From a bacterium (GTDB lineage Bacteria; Desulfobacterota; Binatia; DP-6), in contig JAHCID010000002.1 in NCBI GenBank assembly GCA_026129405.1, positions 1-64,000 of the forward strand: DNA of 64,000 bases, read 5' to 3'. The first letter of the stretch is position 1. Each line of letters opens with the position of its first letter. Shown in pieces: positions 26,885 to 35,638 of this stretch. Below the pieces are notes generated by a model, which saw only the letters and a list, made by a program, of their open reading frames with translations, did not search any database and was not told the DNA's origin. The position numbers were made by a program, and so were the translations under genes.

Positions 26885-28369
26885 TCAGGGCGGCACCAGG
26901 AGGGTGGCGATGCGTCCGCCCCGGCGTCGCGCGGCGAGCTGCTCGGGGTCGGTGGCGACGAATTCGACGCGCCGTCCCGCCGGCTCCGTGGCCGGCCCGA
27001 AGATCACGTACACGCCGGCGAGGCCGGGGAAGGTCCAGCGGCCCTGGAACATGGCCAGGAACTCCATCGGCGGGAAGGCCGTATTGGGGATGCGGACCGT
27101 GGCGCCGGGCGGCGCGGCCGCCACCTGCGCCGCGATCTCGCCGAGAGCCGCCGCGGTGAGGCGTCGCTCGCCGGTGTGGAGGGGCAGCAGGAGCGGCGCG
27201 AGCACGAGCCCGGCGACGCCCGCGGCGGCCCAGGCACCGGCGATCGCCGTGCCCACACGGCGCACGAGGGTGCCGAGGGCGACGACGAGCGCCAGCGCCA
27301 GCATCGTCTGCGCGGCGTAGTGGTAACGCTCGCCGACCGCGCCGCGCATGTCGGCCGTCGCCCACTGGACGCCCCGTCCCAGCGCCACCACCCCCCAGGC
27401 GCCGAGGGCGAGCAGCAGGGCCGCGACGATCCAGCGCCGGTCCCGGGCGCGGCCGCGCCACAGCCCTGCGCCGAGGACGCCGGTGACGGCGAGCAGGCTC
27501 GCCGCCACCAGCCACGGCCGGCCGCGCAGCGCGCCCGTGAACGGTCCGCCGACAAGGCCCGTCGTGCCGGTGTCGGCGAGGTGCCCGAGCAGGGACGCGG
27601 TGCCGTCGGGGCGGGACAGCACGTCGCGCAACGCGGGCATGACCGTCTGCATGATCGCCGTGTGGGGCGGCGGGAAGAGGTGGTGGAGGAGCGCGAACGT
27701 CGCGAGCAGCAGCGGCGGGACGACGAAGAGGAGGAGGCGGCTCGGCGTCGAGGTCGCGTGCGGCGCGGCGACCAGCGCCGCGAGGGGGAACGCCGCGGCC
27801 ACGCCGAAGCCGGTGCCGTACAGCGTGGCGATGGCGAAGAGCGCCAGCATCCAGCCGGCGGCGGCGCCGCCGCCGAGGACGCGGCCGCTGCGGTCGCGGG
27901 CGTCGAGCCGGAGGAGGAGGACCAGCAGCACGGTCGTCAGCAGCGCGTGGCCGTGTGCCGCGCACCACGTCAGCGTGCCCGCGTGCATCGGCGACACTGC
28001 CCAGGCCGTCGCCACCAGCGCGGCGATGCCGCCCGCGCCCGTGAGCCGCGCCCCGAGGCGCTGGAGCAGGACCGCGTTGGCGGCATGGATGAGGAGCGCG
28101 ATCGCATAGAACGGCGCGGGATGCGGGCCGAACGCCGCGTGCTCCAGCGCGAGGAGCGCGTTGCGGGCGGTGTTCACGTGCCCGAACATCGGGCCGAGCA
28201 GGAAACGGACGAGGCCGCCGCCGTTCGCCAGCTCGTAGAGGACCTGGAAGTCGTCGTTGAAGAAGAACGCGCCGACGAGGTCGCGATACGCGACCAGCGC
28301 CACCACGGCCGGCAGGACGGCGGCGACGATTGCCGCCCGGCGGGCACGGGTCGAGGGCACCGGCCGCAC
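26885..28369 (-). CDS. Polytopic membrane protein, putative GT-C glycosyltransferase
   Basis: About 494 aa with roughly ten transmembrane helices. After helix 1 a loop reads FFFNDDFQVLYELANGG, with the adjacent acidic residues typical of the first periplasmic loop in GT-C enzymes. Helices follow through about residue 410, then a soluble C-terminal domain. The start is a GTG, either 28369 or 28360; both keep the basic N terminus ahead of helix 1. It is cotranscribed with the downstream GT2 gene, which likely provides its donor. It is divergent from the second nucleotidyltransferase-GT2 paralogue. Confidence 0.72.
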   Translation of the reverse strand: MRPVPSTRARRAAIVAAVLPAVVALVAYRDLVGAFFFNDDFQVLYELANGGGLVRFLLGPMFGHVNTARNALLALEHAAFGPHPAPFYAIALLIHAANAVLLQRLGARLTGAGGIAALVATAWAVSPMHAGTLTWCAAHGHALLTTVLLVLLLRLDARDRSGRVLGGGAAAGWMLALFAIATLYGTGFGVAAAFPLAALVAAPHATSTPSRLLLFVVPPLLLATFALLHHLFPPPHTAIMQTVMPALRDVLSRPDGTASLLGHLADTGTTGLVGGPFTGALRGRPWLVAASLLAVTGVLGAGLWRGRARDRRWIVAALLLALGAWGVVALGRGVQWATADMRGAVGERYHYAAQTMLALALVVALGTLVRRVGTAIAGAWAAAGVAGLVLAPLLLPLHTGERRLTAAALGEIAAQVAAAPPGATVRIPNTAFPPMEFLAMFQGRWTFPGLAGVYVIFGPATEPAGRRVEFVATDPEQLAARRRGGRIATLLVPP

Positions 28370-28517
28370 GCTAGCCGGCCGGCGGCGCGCCTGCCAAGCG
28401 CGACGCCGCCTGCGCCGTGCGGGCTGCCGCAGCGTCGCCGGCGCGATTGACCCTCGCGCGGGCGACACGGTAGACGCCGACCCGCGCCCGGGGTCGTCCG
28501 GACGTGCCAGCGATGAC

Positions 28518-30008
28518 ATGGGCGAGCTGATCGGCCTCATCCCCGCCGCGGGACGGGGGGTACGCGCGTACCCGTACACCGACACCATCCCCAAATCGAT
28601 GCTGGAGGTGGACGGCGTGCCGCTCGTGCAGCGCAACGTCGAGCTGCTGCGCGACCAGCTGGGCGTGCGCGAGCTGCGCATCGTCGTCGGCCACCACGGC
28701 CACGTCATCCGCGAGCACCTGGGCGACGGCGCGCGCTTCGGCGTGCGCATCACCTATCTCCAGAACGACCGCCTCGACCTCGAGCTGTCGTACTCGATCT
28801 TCCTCGGCACGCGCGGCCTCGACGCGCCCTGCGTCGTGGTGTTGGCCGACGAGTGCTACGTCGGCTCGAACCACCGCCGGCTGCTCGACGTGCCATGGCG
28901 CGACGCCTTCGTCACCTGCGGCGTGCGCCAGGCGGAGTCGGCGGGGCAGGTGCGCAAGAACTACGCGGTGACGGTGGAGCGCGGCTTCATCACGGCGGTC
29001 GAGGAGAAGCCGCGCGTCGCCCAGGGACGCCTCATGGGCACCGGCACGTGGCTGCTGACGCCCGCCGTCTACCCGCAGCTCGCGGCCGAGTTCGCCGATC
29101 TGCCGAGCCGGCGTCCGTTCGACTGGGTCGCGTGGCTCGGGGCGCAGGGCCGCACCGGCGCGCGCCTGCTGCCGTTCCACCTGAGCGGCGGCTACGTGAA
29201 CGTGAACTCGCGCGACGATCTCCACCACGCGAACTACCTCGCGCGCGAGGAGCGCGCCGAGCGCCACCGCGCCAGCCTCGTGCTCGTCGTCGACCAGTGG
29301 GAGGCGCGCGTCGCGGACGCGGTCGCGGGCTTCCTCGAGCGGCCGGAGATCGCCGAGCTCGTGGTCGTGAGCCGCGGCCGCCTGCCCGACGAGGAGCGCC
29401 TCGCCGGGCTGGAGCGCGTGCACCGGCTGGTGGTCGGCGACCTGCCCGTCGGCCGGCTCGTCACCGCCGGGCTCGACGCCGCGAGCGGCTCGATCCTGCT
29501 CCTCAGCTACCACGACGAGACCTTCGCGCCGCGCGACGTGGCGAAGCTGCTCGTCTATCTGCGCGAGGCCGACATGGTCGTCGGCACGCGCACGACGCGC
29601 CAGATGCTCGAGCAGGGCAGCAACATGCGCGGCAGCGTGCGCGCCGCGCACCTGCTTCTCGCCAAGCTCACCGGCGTGCTCTGGTGGCAGTTCGAGGCGC
29701 GCTTCACCGACGTCTGCTCGATGTATCGCGGCCTGTGGGCGTCGACGTATCGCGCCATCCGGCCGAACCTGGTCGCCGAGGGCATCGAGGTGTTCCCCGA
29801 GCTCGGCGTCGAGGTGCTGCGCGCGCGCCGCCGCATCGTCGAGGTGCCGGTGAACTACCGCAATCCCGACATCGACAGTCCGTTCGTCCACTCGCGCTAC
29901 CAGCGCGTGGCGACGTTCCAGCGCGTGCTGGCGCTGCTCGTACGGCGGCGGATCGAGCCCGGCGGCACCCGCCGGCCGACGCCGCCGACCACCGGACCCG
30001 CCGCATGA
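28518..30008 (+). CDS. Fused nucleotidyltransferase + degenerate GT2-like protein, paralogue 2
   Basis: 496 aa, same architecture as the gene at 18100. The nucleotidyltransferase half is intact: LIPAAGRGVRAYP at 6, IPKSMLEVDGVPL at 23, VLADECYVGSNH near 112. The GT2 half keeps the late blocks (DMVVGTRTTRQMLEQGSNM; EVPVNYRNPDID). It has lost the N-terminal GT2 motif, replaced by SLVLVVDQWEARV, and the central acidic motif reads SYHDETF. So it probably kept nucleotidyl transfer but may not act as a GT-A transferase. Its stop overlaps the next ATG (ATGA). Confidence 0.82.
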   Translation: MGELIGLIPAAGRGVRAYPYTDTIPKSMLEVDGVPLVQRNVELLRDQLGVRELRIVVGHHGHVIREHLGDGARFGVRITYLQNDRLDLELSYSIFLGTRGLDAPCVVVLADECYVGSNHRRLLDVPWRDAFVTCGVRQAESAGQVRKNYAVTVERGFITAVEEKPRVAQGRLMGTGTWLLTPAVYPQLAAEFADLPSRRPFDWVAWLGAQGRTGARLLPFHLSGGYVNVNSRDDLHHANYLAREERAERHRASLVLVVDQWEARVADAVAGFLERPEIAELVVVSRGRLPDEERLAGLERVHRLVVGDLPVGRLVTAGLDAASGSILLLSYHDETFAPRDVAKLLVYLREADMVVGTRTTRQMLEQGSNMRGSVRAAHLLLAKLTGVLWWQFEARFTDVCSMYRGLWASTYRAIRPNLVAEGIEVFPELGVEVLRARRRIVEVPVNYRNPDIDSPFVHSRYQRVATFQRVLALLVRRRIEPGGTRRPTPPTTGPAA

Positions 30009-31774
30009 GGGCGGTGTCGTGGCTCGCCGGCGCGCTGCTCGCGCTCGCGGCGACGGCGTATCTCGCCTTCGGGCTGCACCTCGGGCTCGAGTGGATCGAC
30101 GAGGGCCACATCGTCTACCCGGCCTGGCGGGTAGCGAGGGGCGAGCTGCCCTATCGCGACTTCCAGCAGCTCTACGGCCCCTCCGTGTTCGTGCTGAACG
30201 GGGCGCTGCTGCGGCTGTTCGGCGAGGAGCTCGCCGTCGTGCGCGCGGGGCTGCTGGCGGTGAAGCTGCTGCTCGGCGCGCTCGTCTTCGTGCTGGCGCG
30301 CGACGTCGCGGGACGCGGGCTGGCGCTCGCGGTGACGGCGGCGTTCGTCGTCATCTGGGGCACGCCGATCTGGGTCTTCAACGCCCCCTACGCGAATCAC
30401 TACGCCCTCGCCTGCCAGCTCCTGGCGGTGGCGGTGCTGCTCCGAGGTCGCGCCCGTCCGCTGGTCGCGGCGCTCGTCGCCGGCGTCCTCGTCGGCGTCG
30501 GGATGACGTTCAAGCAGACCGCCGGCGTGTTCGCCGCCGTAACCGTGGCGCTGTTCCTGCTCGCGCCCGACCGGACCCAGGGCGAGCCGGCATGGCGACG
30601 GCTCTTGTGGTGGGCGGCGGTGCTGGCCACGGCGGGCGTCGTCGTCGCCTACCTGCGCGAGCGGACGCCGGCGGCGCTCGTGCTCGCGCTGCCGCTCGCG
30701 GGGCTGGTGGCGGTCGCCGCGGGGCGCGGCGGCGGCGACCGGGGCGGCGGCGTGCGTGCGCAGCCGTTCGCCGCGCTGCTCGTCTTCGCCGCGGGCGCTG
30801 CGCTCGCCCCCGTCGCGGTCGGCGTCGTGTTCGCGGCCGAGGGCACGCTCGGCCGCCTGCTCGCCGACACGCTGCTCGAGCTGCCCCAGCGCGTCGCATG
30901 GTTCATCCCGCTGAAGCCGCCCGACGTCCGGGGCTGGTTCGGCGCCGGCACGTTCGGCCTCGTCCTGTGGCTGCCGGTGTTCGTGCCTCTGGCGGCGGTG
31001 CCGCTGCTCGCGGCCCGCCGGTCGGGACCCGGCGGCGACGCCGCGCCGTGGCTGCTCGCCTGGACCGCCGCCGGCTGCTGCCTCGCCATGTATCCCGCGG
31101 CCGACATGCCGCACGCGCTCATGCTGCTGCCGGCGCTGCTGCCGCTGCTGGCGTGGGCGCTGGCCGTCGCCGCGGGACCGCGCGGCGTGCGGCGTGCGGC
31201 GGTGCTCGCACTCGCCGCCGCGATCGCCGTCGCGATCCTGCGCACGCCCGTGCAGCAGGCCCGTGCCGTGATCGCCGCCCCGATCGGGCCGACGCTGCCG
31301 CGCGCGGCTGGCATCCGCACCATCCCCGTCGCCGCGGACGACAACGCGGCGTTGCTCGCGTTGCTCGCGAAGGAGCCCGCCGAGCGCGAGCTGCTGATCC
31401 TACCGAGCGAGCAGATGACGTACTTCCTCGCGGGGCGGCGCGCAGCGCTCCAGGACCGCGAGTACGTCCTCTATCTCGCCACCACCGGCTTCGTGCACCC
31501 CGAGGACGCCCGCGCCGCCTTCGACGAGGAAGGCGCCATCGCCCGCCTGGTCGCGACGCGCCCGCTCGTGATCGAGCACGACGTCGGCCCGTATCTCGCC
31601 CGCGTGCGGACCATGTTCCCGACGCTCGCGGCATTCCTCGACAAGTACTACCGCGAGCGCGAGCGCGCCGGCCGCTACACGGTGCTGGAGCCCGTCATGG
31701 GGCCGGCAGGGCAGGTGGATTCGAGCCTGGTGCCGCCGGCCCCGCCGTCGCCGCCGGGAGCGCTGCCGCATTGA
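30005..31774 (+). CDS. Polytopic glycosyltransferase-like membrane protein
   Basis: 589 aa with about 11 hydrophobic helices. The first periplasmic loop reads GLEWIDEGHIVYPAWRVARG, carrying the acidic residues characteristic of GT39/ArnT-like GT-C transferases, and is followed by LPYRDFQQLYGPSVF. A soluble C-terminal portion of about 150 residues ends in a Pro-rich tail. It is coupled by ATGA to the fused nucleotidyltransferase gene, so donor synthesis and transfer are likely linked. It is not closely similar to the tandem pair at 14480-17604. Confidence 0.75.
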   Translation: MRAVSWLAGALLALAATAYLAFGLHLGLEWIDEGHIVYPAWRVARGELPYRDFQQLYGPSVFVLNGALLRLFGEELAVVRAGLLAVKLLLGALVFVLARDVAGRGLALAVTAAFVVIWGTPIWVFNAPYANHYALACQLLAVAVLLRGRARPLVAALVAGVLVGVGMTFKQTAGVFAAVTVALFLLAPDRTQGEPAWRRLLWWAAVLATAGVVVAYLRERTPAALVLALPLAGLVAVAAGRGGGDRGGGVRAQPFAALLVFAAGAALAPVAVGVVFAAEGTLGRLLADTLLELPQRVAWFIPLKPPDVRGWFGAGTFGLVLWLPVFVPLAAVPLLAARRSGPGGDAAPWLLAWTAAGCCLAMYPAADMPHALMLLPALLPLLAWALAVAAGPRGVRRAAVLALAAAIAVAILRTPVQQARAVIAAPIGPTLPRAAGIRTIPVAADDNAALLALLAKEPAERELLILPSEQMTYFLAGRRAALQDREYVLYLATTGFVHPEDARAAFDEEGAIARLVATRPLVIEHDVGPYLARVRTMFPTLAAFLDKYYRERERAGRYTVLEPVMGPAGQVDSSLVPPAPPSPPGALPH

Positions 31775-32271
31775 GCGCGTTCGCGACCAGCTCGGCGAGC
31801 CGCGCGTAGCTCGCCGCGGTCGGGTGGCCGTCGGCGAGCAGCAGCCCGCACGGCGGCGTCGGGCGGCGCTCCGCGAACACCGGCGCGGGGGCGACGAGCG
31901 GCGCCGCTCCCGAGCGGCTTCGGTCGCCGCTCCCTCGTCCACGCCCGCGGGCCCTCCGGGCGCGCCTTCCAGCGCAGCGAGACGTCGACGTCCGCGATCT
32001 GCGTCACCGCCGAGCCGGGGCGATGGTCGCCGGTGCAGGTCGCCGTGAGGCCCTCGTCCGGACCGAGCAGAGCTTCGGACTCGGGACACTAGACGGCGAG
32101 AGCCTGCGACGCCGCGGGTGGTCGCATCGAGGAGGCTCCAGCGTGGCAACGTCCGCCCCTTCGGGTCCGCTCTCCACCGTCGCGCGGCGCTCGCCGCTGC
32201 GGGCGTGCCGCCCGAGCGGCTCGTGCCGTTCGACGCACAGGTCTGGGTGCGGATCACGCGGTGAGGGCGCG
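31775..32271. other. Gene-free stretch with coding-like remnants
   Basis: About 500 bp without an intact gene. On the minus strand near 31780-31900 a fragment reads LLLADGHPTAASYARLAEL, which resembles the C-terminal DxxH block of SGNH/GDSL hydrolases. A different minus frame near 31960-32080 reads AVTQIADVDVSLRWKARP. On the plus strand 32138-32263 reads VPPERLVPFDAQVWVRITR before a stop. These look like pieces of decayed genes, but none is long enough to name with confidence. Confidence 0.35.
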
Positions 32272-32454
32272 TCAGGTCGCGCTGCGGGCCGAGCCGCGCA
32301 CCGGCGGCGCAGCGACGTCGTCGAGATGGTCGCGCGTCGTGCGGGCGTTCTCGGCGGCTTCGGCGAGGAGCGCCTGGATCAGCTCGGACGGGGTCCGGGC
32401 GTTGCGAGCGCGCTGGAGGCGCTTCAGCAGCCCGGCGTGCACCCGAACGGTCAC
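32272..32454 (-). CDS. Ribbon-helix-helix antitoxin-like protein
   Basis: A small protein of about 60 aa. VTVRVHAGLLKRLQRARN is the beta strand and helix 1 of a MetJ/Arc ribbon-helix-helix fold, and TPSELIQALLAEAAENA is helix 2. The start is taken as GTG 32454; a TTG six codons upstream (32472) is possible. No partner toxin lies downstream, where the sequence is decayed, so it may be an orphan antitoxin. It is divergent from the PhyH gene. Confidence 0.5.
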   Translation of the reverse strand: MTVRVHAGLLKRLQRARNARTPSELIQALLAEAAENARTTRDHLDDVAAPPVRGSARSAT

Positions 32455-32565
32455 TGCCTTGTAGGATGCCAACGGCCGGAGGCATGCCACCGATCGCCGC
32501 CCCCGTGCAAGGGGGTTCGACGGGTGGCGACGACGCGTCGCCGGATGGTATCCCGGTCCATCGCG

Positions 32566-33399
32566 ATGGCGACGCCGCTTCCACTCGACACCAAGTTCAC
32601 GCTCGGCGCGACGATCACCGACGAGCAGCGCGCGTTCCTGCGCGAGCACGGCTTCATCCACTTCCGCCGCGTCGCGACGCCCGACGAGGTCGCGATGCTG
32701 TGCGAGGAGATGGAGCGCATCGAGGCGCAGTGGTTCCGCGAGGGCCGCACGCACGTCTTCGGCATCCCGCTCTTCTTCGGTCGCGATCACGAGCAGCGGC
32801 CGTTCCTACAGCGGCTCGCGTTCACGTCGGTCTTCTCCGAGCGCATCCACGCCTTCGTGCGCGACGAGCGCTTCCGGCCGATCCTCGGCCTCGTCGGCGC
32901 CGAGGCGCGCATCGGCGACAGCGAGAAGGACGGCGTGGTCATCAATCGGTATCTCAACGTGCCCGGCAGCGTGTACCCGCGGCTCGGCTGGCACACCGAC
33001 GGCCTGCGCGATCTCTTCTACGGCCGCATGCCGCAGGAGATGCTGAACGTCGGCCTGCACCTCGACCACTGCACGCGCGACAACGGCGGCCTGCGACTGA
33101 TCCCCGGCAGCCACACGCAGGGCTTCTGGTCGATGTGCTTCCGCAAGGTCTACTTCGTCTCGCACGGCGAGGATGCGAGCGAGGTCTGCGTCGAGACCGA
33201 GGCCGGCGATCTCACCGTGCACGACGGGCGGCTGTGGCATCGCGTCGCGCTCTCGCAGCGCGAGGGCGCCGCGAGCCTGCGCCGCTCGATGTACCTGCCC
33301 TACCTGACCGGTCCCTACGAGCCGAAGAGCGAAGAGAGCCCGACGCCCGCGTACCACAAGCTGGGCCAGCTGCTGCGCACGGTCGGGCGCCGGATGTGA
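32566..33399 (+). CDS. Phytanoyl-CoA dioxygenase (PhyH) family protein
   Basis: 277-aa non-haem Fe(II)/2-oxoglutarate-dependent oxygenase. The facial triad is visible as WHTDG (His143, Asp145) and the distal His225 in VHDGRLWHRV. An Arg for 2-oxoglutarate is expected shortly after, in SLRRSMYLPYL. The gene overlaps the downstream FAD monooxygenase (its TGA with that gene's GTG). Together with the luciferase-like enzyme this forms a three-oxygenase operon, probably for catabolism or modification of a hydrophobic compound. The start MATPLPL at 32566 is chosen; an in-frame start a few codons upstream is possible. Confidence 0.88.
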   Translation: MATPLPLDTKFTLGATITDEQRAFLREHGFIHFRRVATPDEVAMLCEEMERIEAQWFREGRTHVFGIPLFFGRDHEQRPFLQRLAFTSVFSERIHAFVRDERFRPILGLVGAEARIGDSEKDGVVINRYLNVPGSVYPRLGWHTDGLRDLFYGRMPQEMLNVGLHLDHCTRDNGGLRLIPGSHTQGFWSMCFRKVYFVSHGEDASEVCVETEAGDLTVHDGRLWHRVALSQREGAASLRRSMYLPYLTGPYEPKSEESPTPAYHKLGQLLRTVGRRM

Positions 33400-34556
33400 G
33401 CCGCGTCCTCGTCGCCGGCGCCGGCATCGGCGGCGCCGCGTGCGCACTGCTGCTGGCGCGCGACGGCGCCGAGGTGACGCTGCTCGAGCGCGTCGCCGAG
33501 CCGCGCGCGGTCGGCGCCGGCATCCTGCTCCAGCCGAACGGCCTCGCGGTGCTCTACGGCCTCGGCCTCGAGGCGTCGCTGCGGAACGTCGGCACCGTGC
33601 TGCGTGCCGGCGCCGTCATGGACGCCGCGGGCCGGCCGATCCTGCACACCACCGTGCCCGACTTCGGCGAGGGCCTCGACCACCTGCTCGCCATCCGCCG
33701 CAGCCACCTCCAGACGGCGCTGCTCGACGCGGTGGCTGCCGCCCCGGGCATCACGTCCCGCTTCGGCGCCGACGTGCGCGAGGCGTCGGCCGACGGGCGT
33801 GTCGTCTGGGAGGAAGGCGGCGCGACGCGGACGGAGACGTACGATCTCGTCGTCGGCGCCGACGGCGTCCACTCCCGCGTCCGCGCCGGCGGCCGCTTCG
33901 ACGCCCGCACGCGCGACGGCCTCACCTACGTGCGCGCCCTGGTCGCGCCCGGCGTGCTGGACGGCGTCGGCGAGTGGTGGACGCCGCTCGGCATCTTCGG
34001 CGGCGCCCCGCTCGACGGCGCGACCTACGTGTTCGCGTCGACGCGTGCTCCGGCGCTGCGCGACGCGCTCGCCGCGCGCGACGTGGCGGCGCTCGCGTCG
34101 CACTGGCGCGGCGTCTGCGAGCCGGCGGGGCGCGCCTTCGCGAGCCTCGGCGACGCCGACGCGCTGCTCGTCAACACCGTCCGCCGCGTCGACTGCGCGC
34201 GCTGGTCCGACGGCCGCCTCGTCCTCGTCGGCGACGCCGCGCACGCGATGGCGCCGAACCTGGGGCAGGGCGCCAACAGCGCCCTCGTCGACGTCGCGCT
34301 GCTCGCGGGCGAGCTGCGCCGCGGCGGCGACGCGCTCGCGCGCTGGGAGCAGCGTCGCCGCCGCCCCGTGCGCCGGGTGCAGGACACGTCGCAGCGCATG
34401 GGCCAGCTGAGCCATCTCCGCAATCCGCTGGCGCGCTGGGCGCGGGACAACCTGCTCCGCGTGGTGGTAGAGCTCGCCGGCAGCGAGAGCGCGGTCCACG
34501 CCGCGATGCAGGAAGACCCGGCGTGGCTGCGGCGCGTCGTCGAGAGGAGAGCCTGA
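33396..34556 (+). CDS. FAD-dependent aromatic-type monooxygenase
   Basis: 386-aa class A flavoprotein monooxygenase (UbiH/PHBH type). It has the GxGxxG motif VLVAGAGIGGAACALLLARDG at the N terminus, the DG motif VVGADGVHSRVR near 155 and the GD motif LVLVGDAAHAMAPNLGQGAN near 280. It would hydroxylate an aromatic or polyene substrate with NAD(P)H. It starts at a GTG overlapping the PhyH stop by 4 bp and ends 3 bp before the luciferase-like gene. Confidence 0.9.
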   Translation: MSRVLVAGAGIGGAACALLLARDGAEVTLLERVAEPRAVGAGILLQPNGLAVLYGLGLEASLRNVGTVLRAGAVMDAAGRPILHTTVPDFGEGLDHLLAIRRSHLQTALLDAVAAAPGITSRFGADVREASADGRVVWEEGGATRTETYDLVVGADGVHSRVRAGGRFDARTRDGLTYVRALVAPGVLDGVGEWWTPLGIFGGAPLDGATYVFASTRAPALRDALAARDVAALASHWRGVCEPAGRAFASLGDADALLVNTVRRVDCARWSDGRLVLVGDAAHAMAPNLGQGANSALVDVALLAGELRRGGDALARWEQRRRRPVRRVQDTSQRMGQLSHLRNPLARWARDNLLRVVVELAGSESAVHAAMQEDPAWLRRVVERRA

Positions 34557-34559
34557 CCC

Positions 34560-35498
34560 ATGACCCGACCCGTGCGCTTCGGCGTGACCCTTCCCCAGAT
34601 CAAGCGCTCGTGGGCCGACGCCCGCGCCGCCGCCGTCGAGTTCGACCGCCTCGGCTTCGACTCGGTGTGGGTGTGCGACCACCTCTACGGCGTGCCGATG
34701 CCCGCGTTCCCGATCCTCGAGGCATGGAGCCTGCTCGCCGCCGTCGCCGCGGTGACGGAGAAGGTCGAGCTGGGCACACTCGTGACGCCGCCGTACTTCC
34801 GCAACCCGGCGCTGCTCGCGAAGCAGATCGCGACCATCGACAACATCGCCGGCGGCCGCGTCATCGCCGGGCTCGGCAGTGGCTGGTTCGCGGCGGAGTT
34901 CGAGGGCTACGGCGCGCCGTTCCCGCCGGTGGCGGAGCGGCTCGAGGCGCTCGAGGAGACGTGCGTGCTCTTCCGCAAGATGTGGACCGAGCCGGCGGTC
35001 ACGCTCGACGGCCGCTACGCTCGCGTGCAGGAGGTGATCTGCGAGCCCAAGCCGGTGCGCGTGCCGCCCATCCTCATCGGTGGCGGCGGCGAGAAGAAGC
35101 TCCTGCGCATCGCCGCGAAGCACGCCGACATCTGGAACAACCTCGCCGTCCACCAGGCCGACCTCGGCCGCAAGGTGGAGGTCCTGCGCCGCCACTGCGA
35201 CGCCGTCGGCCGCGACCCGGCCGAGATCGAGGTGTCGCAGCAGTGCCTCGTCGTCATCGCGGCGGACGAGGCCGGGGCGAAGGACGCAATGGCGAAGGCG
35301 GCGCGCATCTACGGCGGGCACATGGGCGGCGGGCTCGAGGAGCACGGCATCTGGGGCACGCCGGCGCAGGTGACCCGGCGCATCGAGCGGCACGTGAAGC
35401 TCGGGTGCACGACGTTCGTGATCGAGTTCTTCGGGAAGGACACGCGCGAGCCGGCGCGGCTGTTCGCCGAGGGCGTGCTGCCGCACTTCCGGGGGTAG
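34560..35498 (+). CDS. LLM class flavin-dependent oxidoreductase
   Basis: 312-aa luciferase-like TIM-barrel enzyme, probably F420- or FMNH2-dependent. Motifs include FGVTLPQIKRSW at the start, DSVWVCDHLYG near 38, IDNIAGGRVIAGLGSGW near 96 and PPILIGGGGEKKLLRIAAKHADIWN near 165. It is the third gene of the PhyH/FAD-monooxygenase operon, three bases after the previous stop. Substrate unknown. Confidence 0.9.
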   Translation: MTRPVRFGVTLPQIKRSWADARAAAVEFDRLGFDSVWVCDHLYGVPMPAFPILEAWSLLAAVAAVTEKVELGTLVTPPYFRNPALLAKQIATIDNIAGGRVIAGLGSGWFAAEFEGYGAPFPPVAERLEALEETCVLFRKMWTEPAVTLDGRYARVQEVICEPKPVRVPPILIGGGGEKKLLRIAAKHADIWNNLAVHQADLGRKVEVLRRHCDAVGRDPAEIEVSQQCLVVIAADEAGAKDAMAKAARIYGGHMGGGLEEHGIWGTPAQVTRRIERHVKLGCTTFVIEFFGKDTREPARLFAEGVLPHFRG

Positions 35499-35535
35499 GG
35501 TGCTGCTGGCCCAGTGATCCCAGGCAGTTGCGGGC

Positions 35536-35638
35536 TTTTCCTACTCCTCGGGCCGTCGCAATATAAGTCGTAGGAAACTGGCGCCGGCGACGCCGTTTTG
35601 CTACTTTCTCGATTACGTGCCGATATGGAGTAGGAAAA
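35536..35638. promoter_or_regulatory. Double inverted-repeat operator region of the fic gene
   Basis: Two head-to-head site pairs with identical geometry: TTTTCCTAC at 35536 with GTAGGAAA at 35570, and TTTTGCTAC at 35596 with GTAGGAAA at 35630. Both left arms and both right arms are exactly 60 bp apart. The outer arms match over 12 bp (35536-35547 against 35627-35638). The second right arm lies inside the first codons of fic, after the GTG at 35617. TATAAG at 35563 may be a -10 element. The layout fits autoregulation with DNA looping or dimer pairing. Confidence 0.6.
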
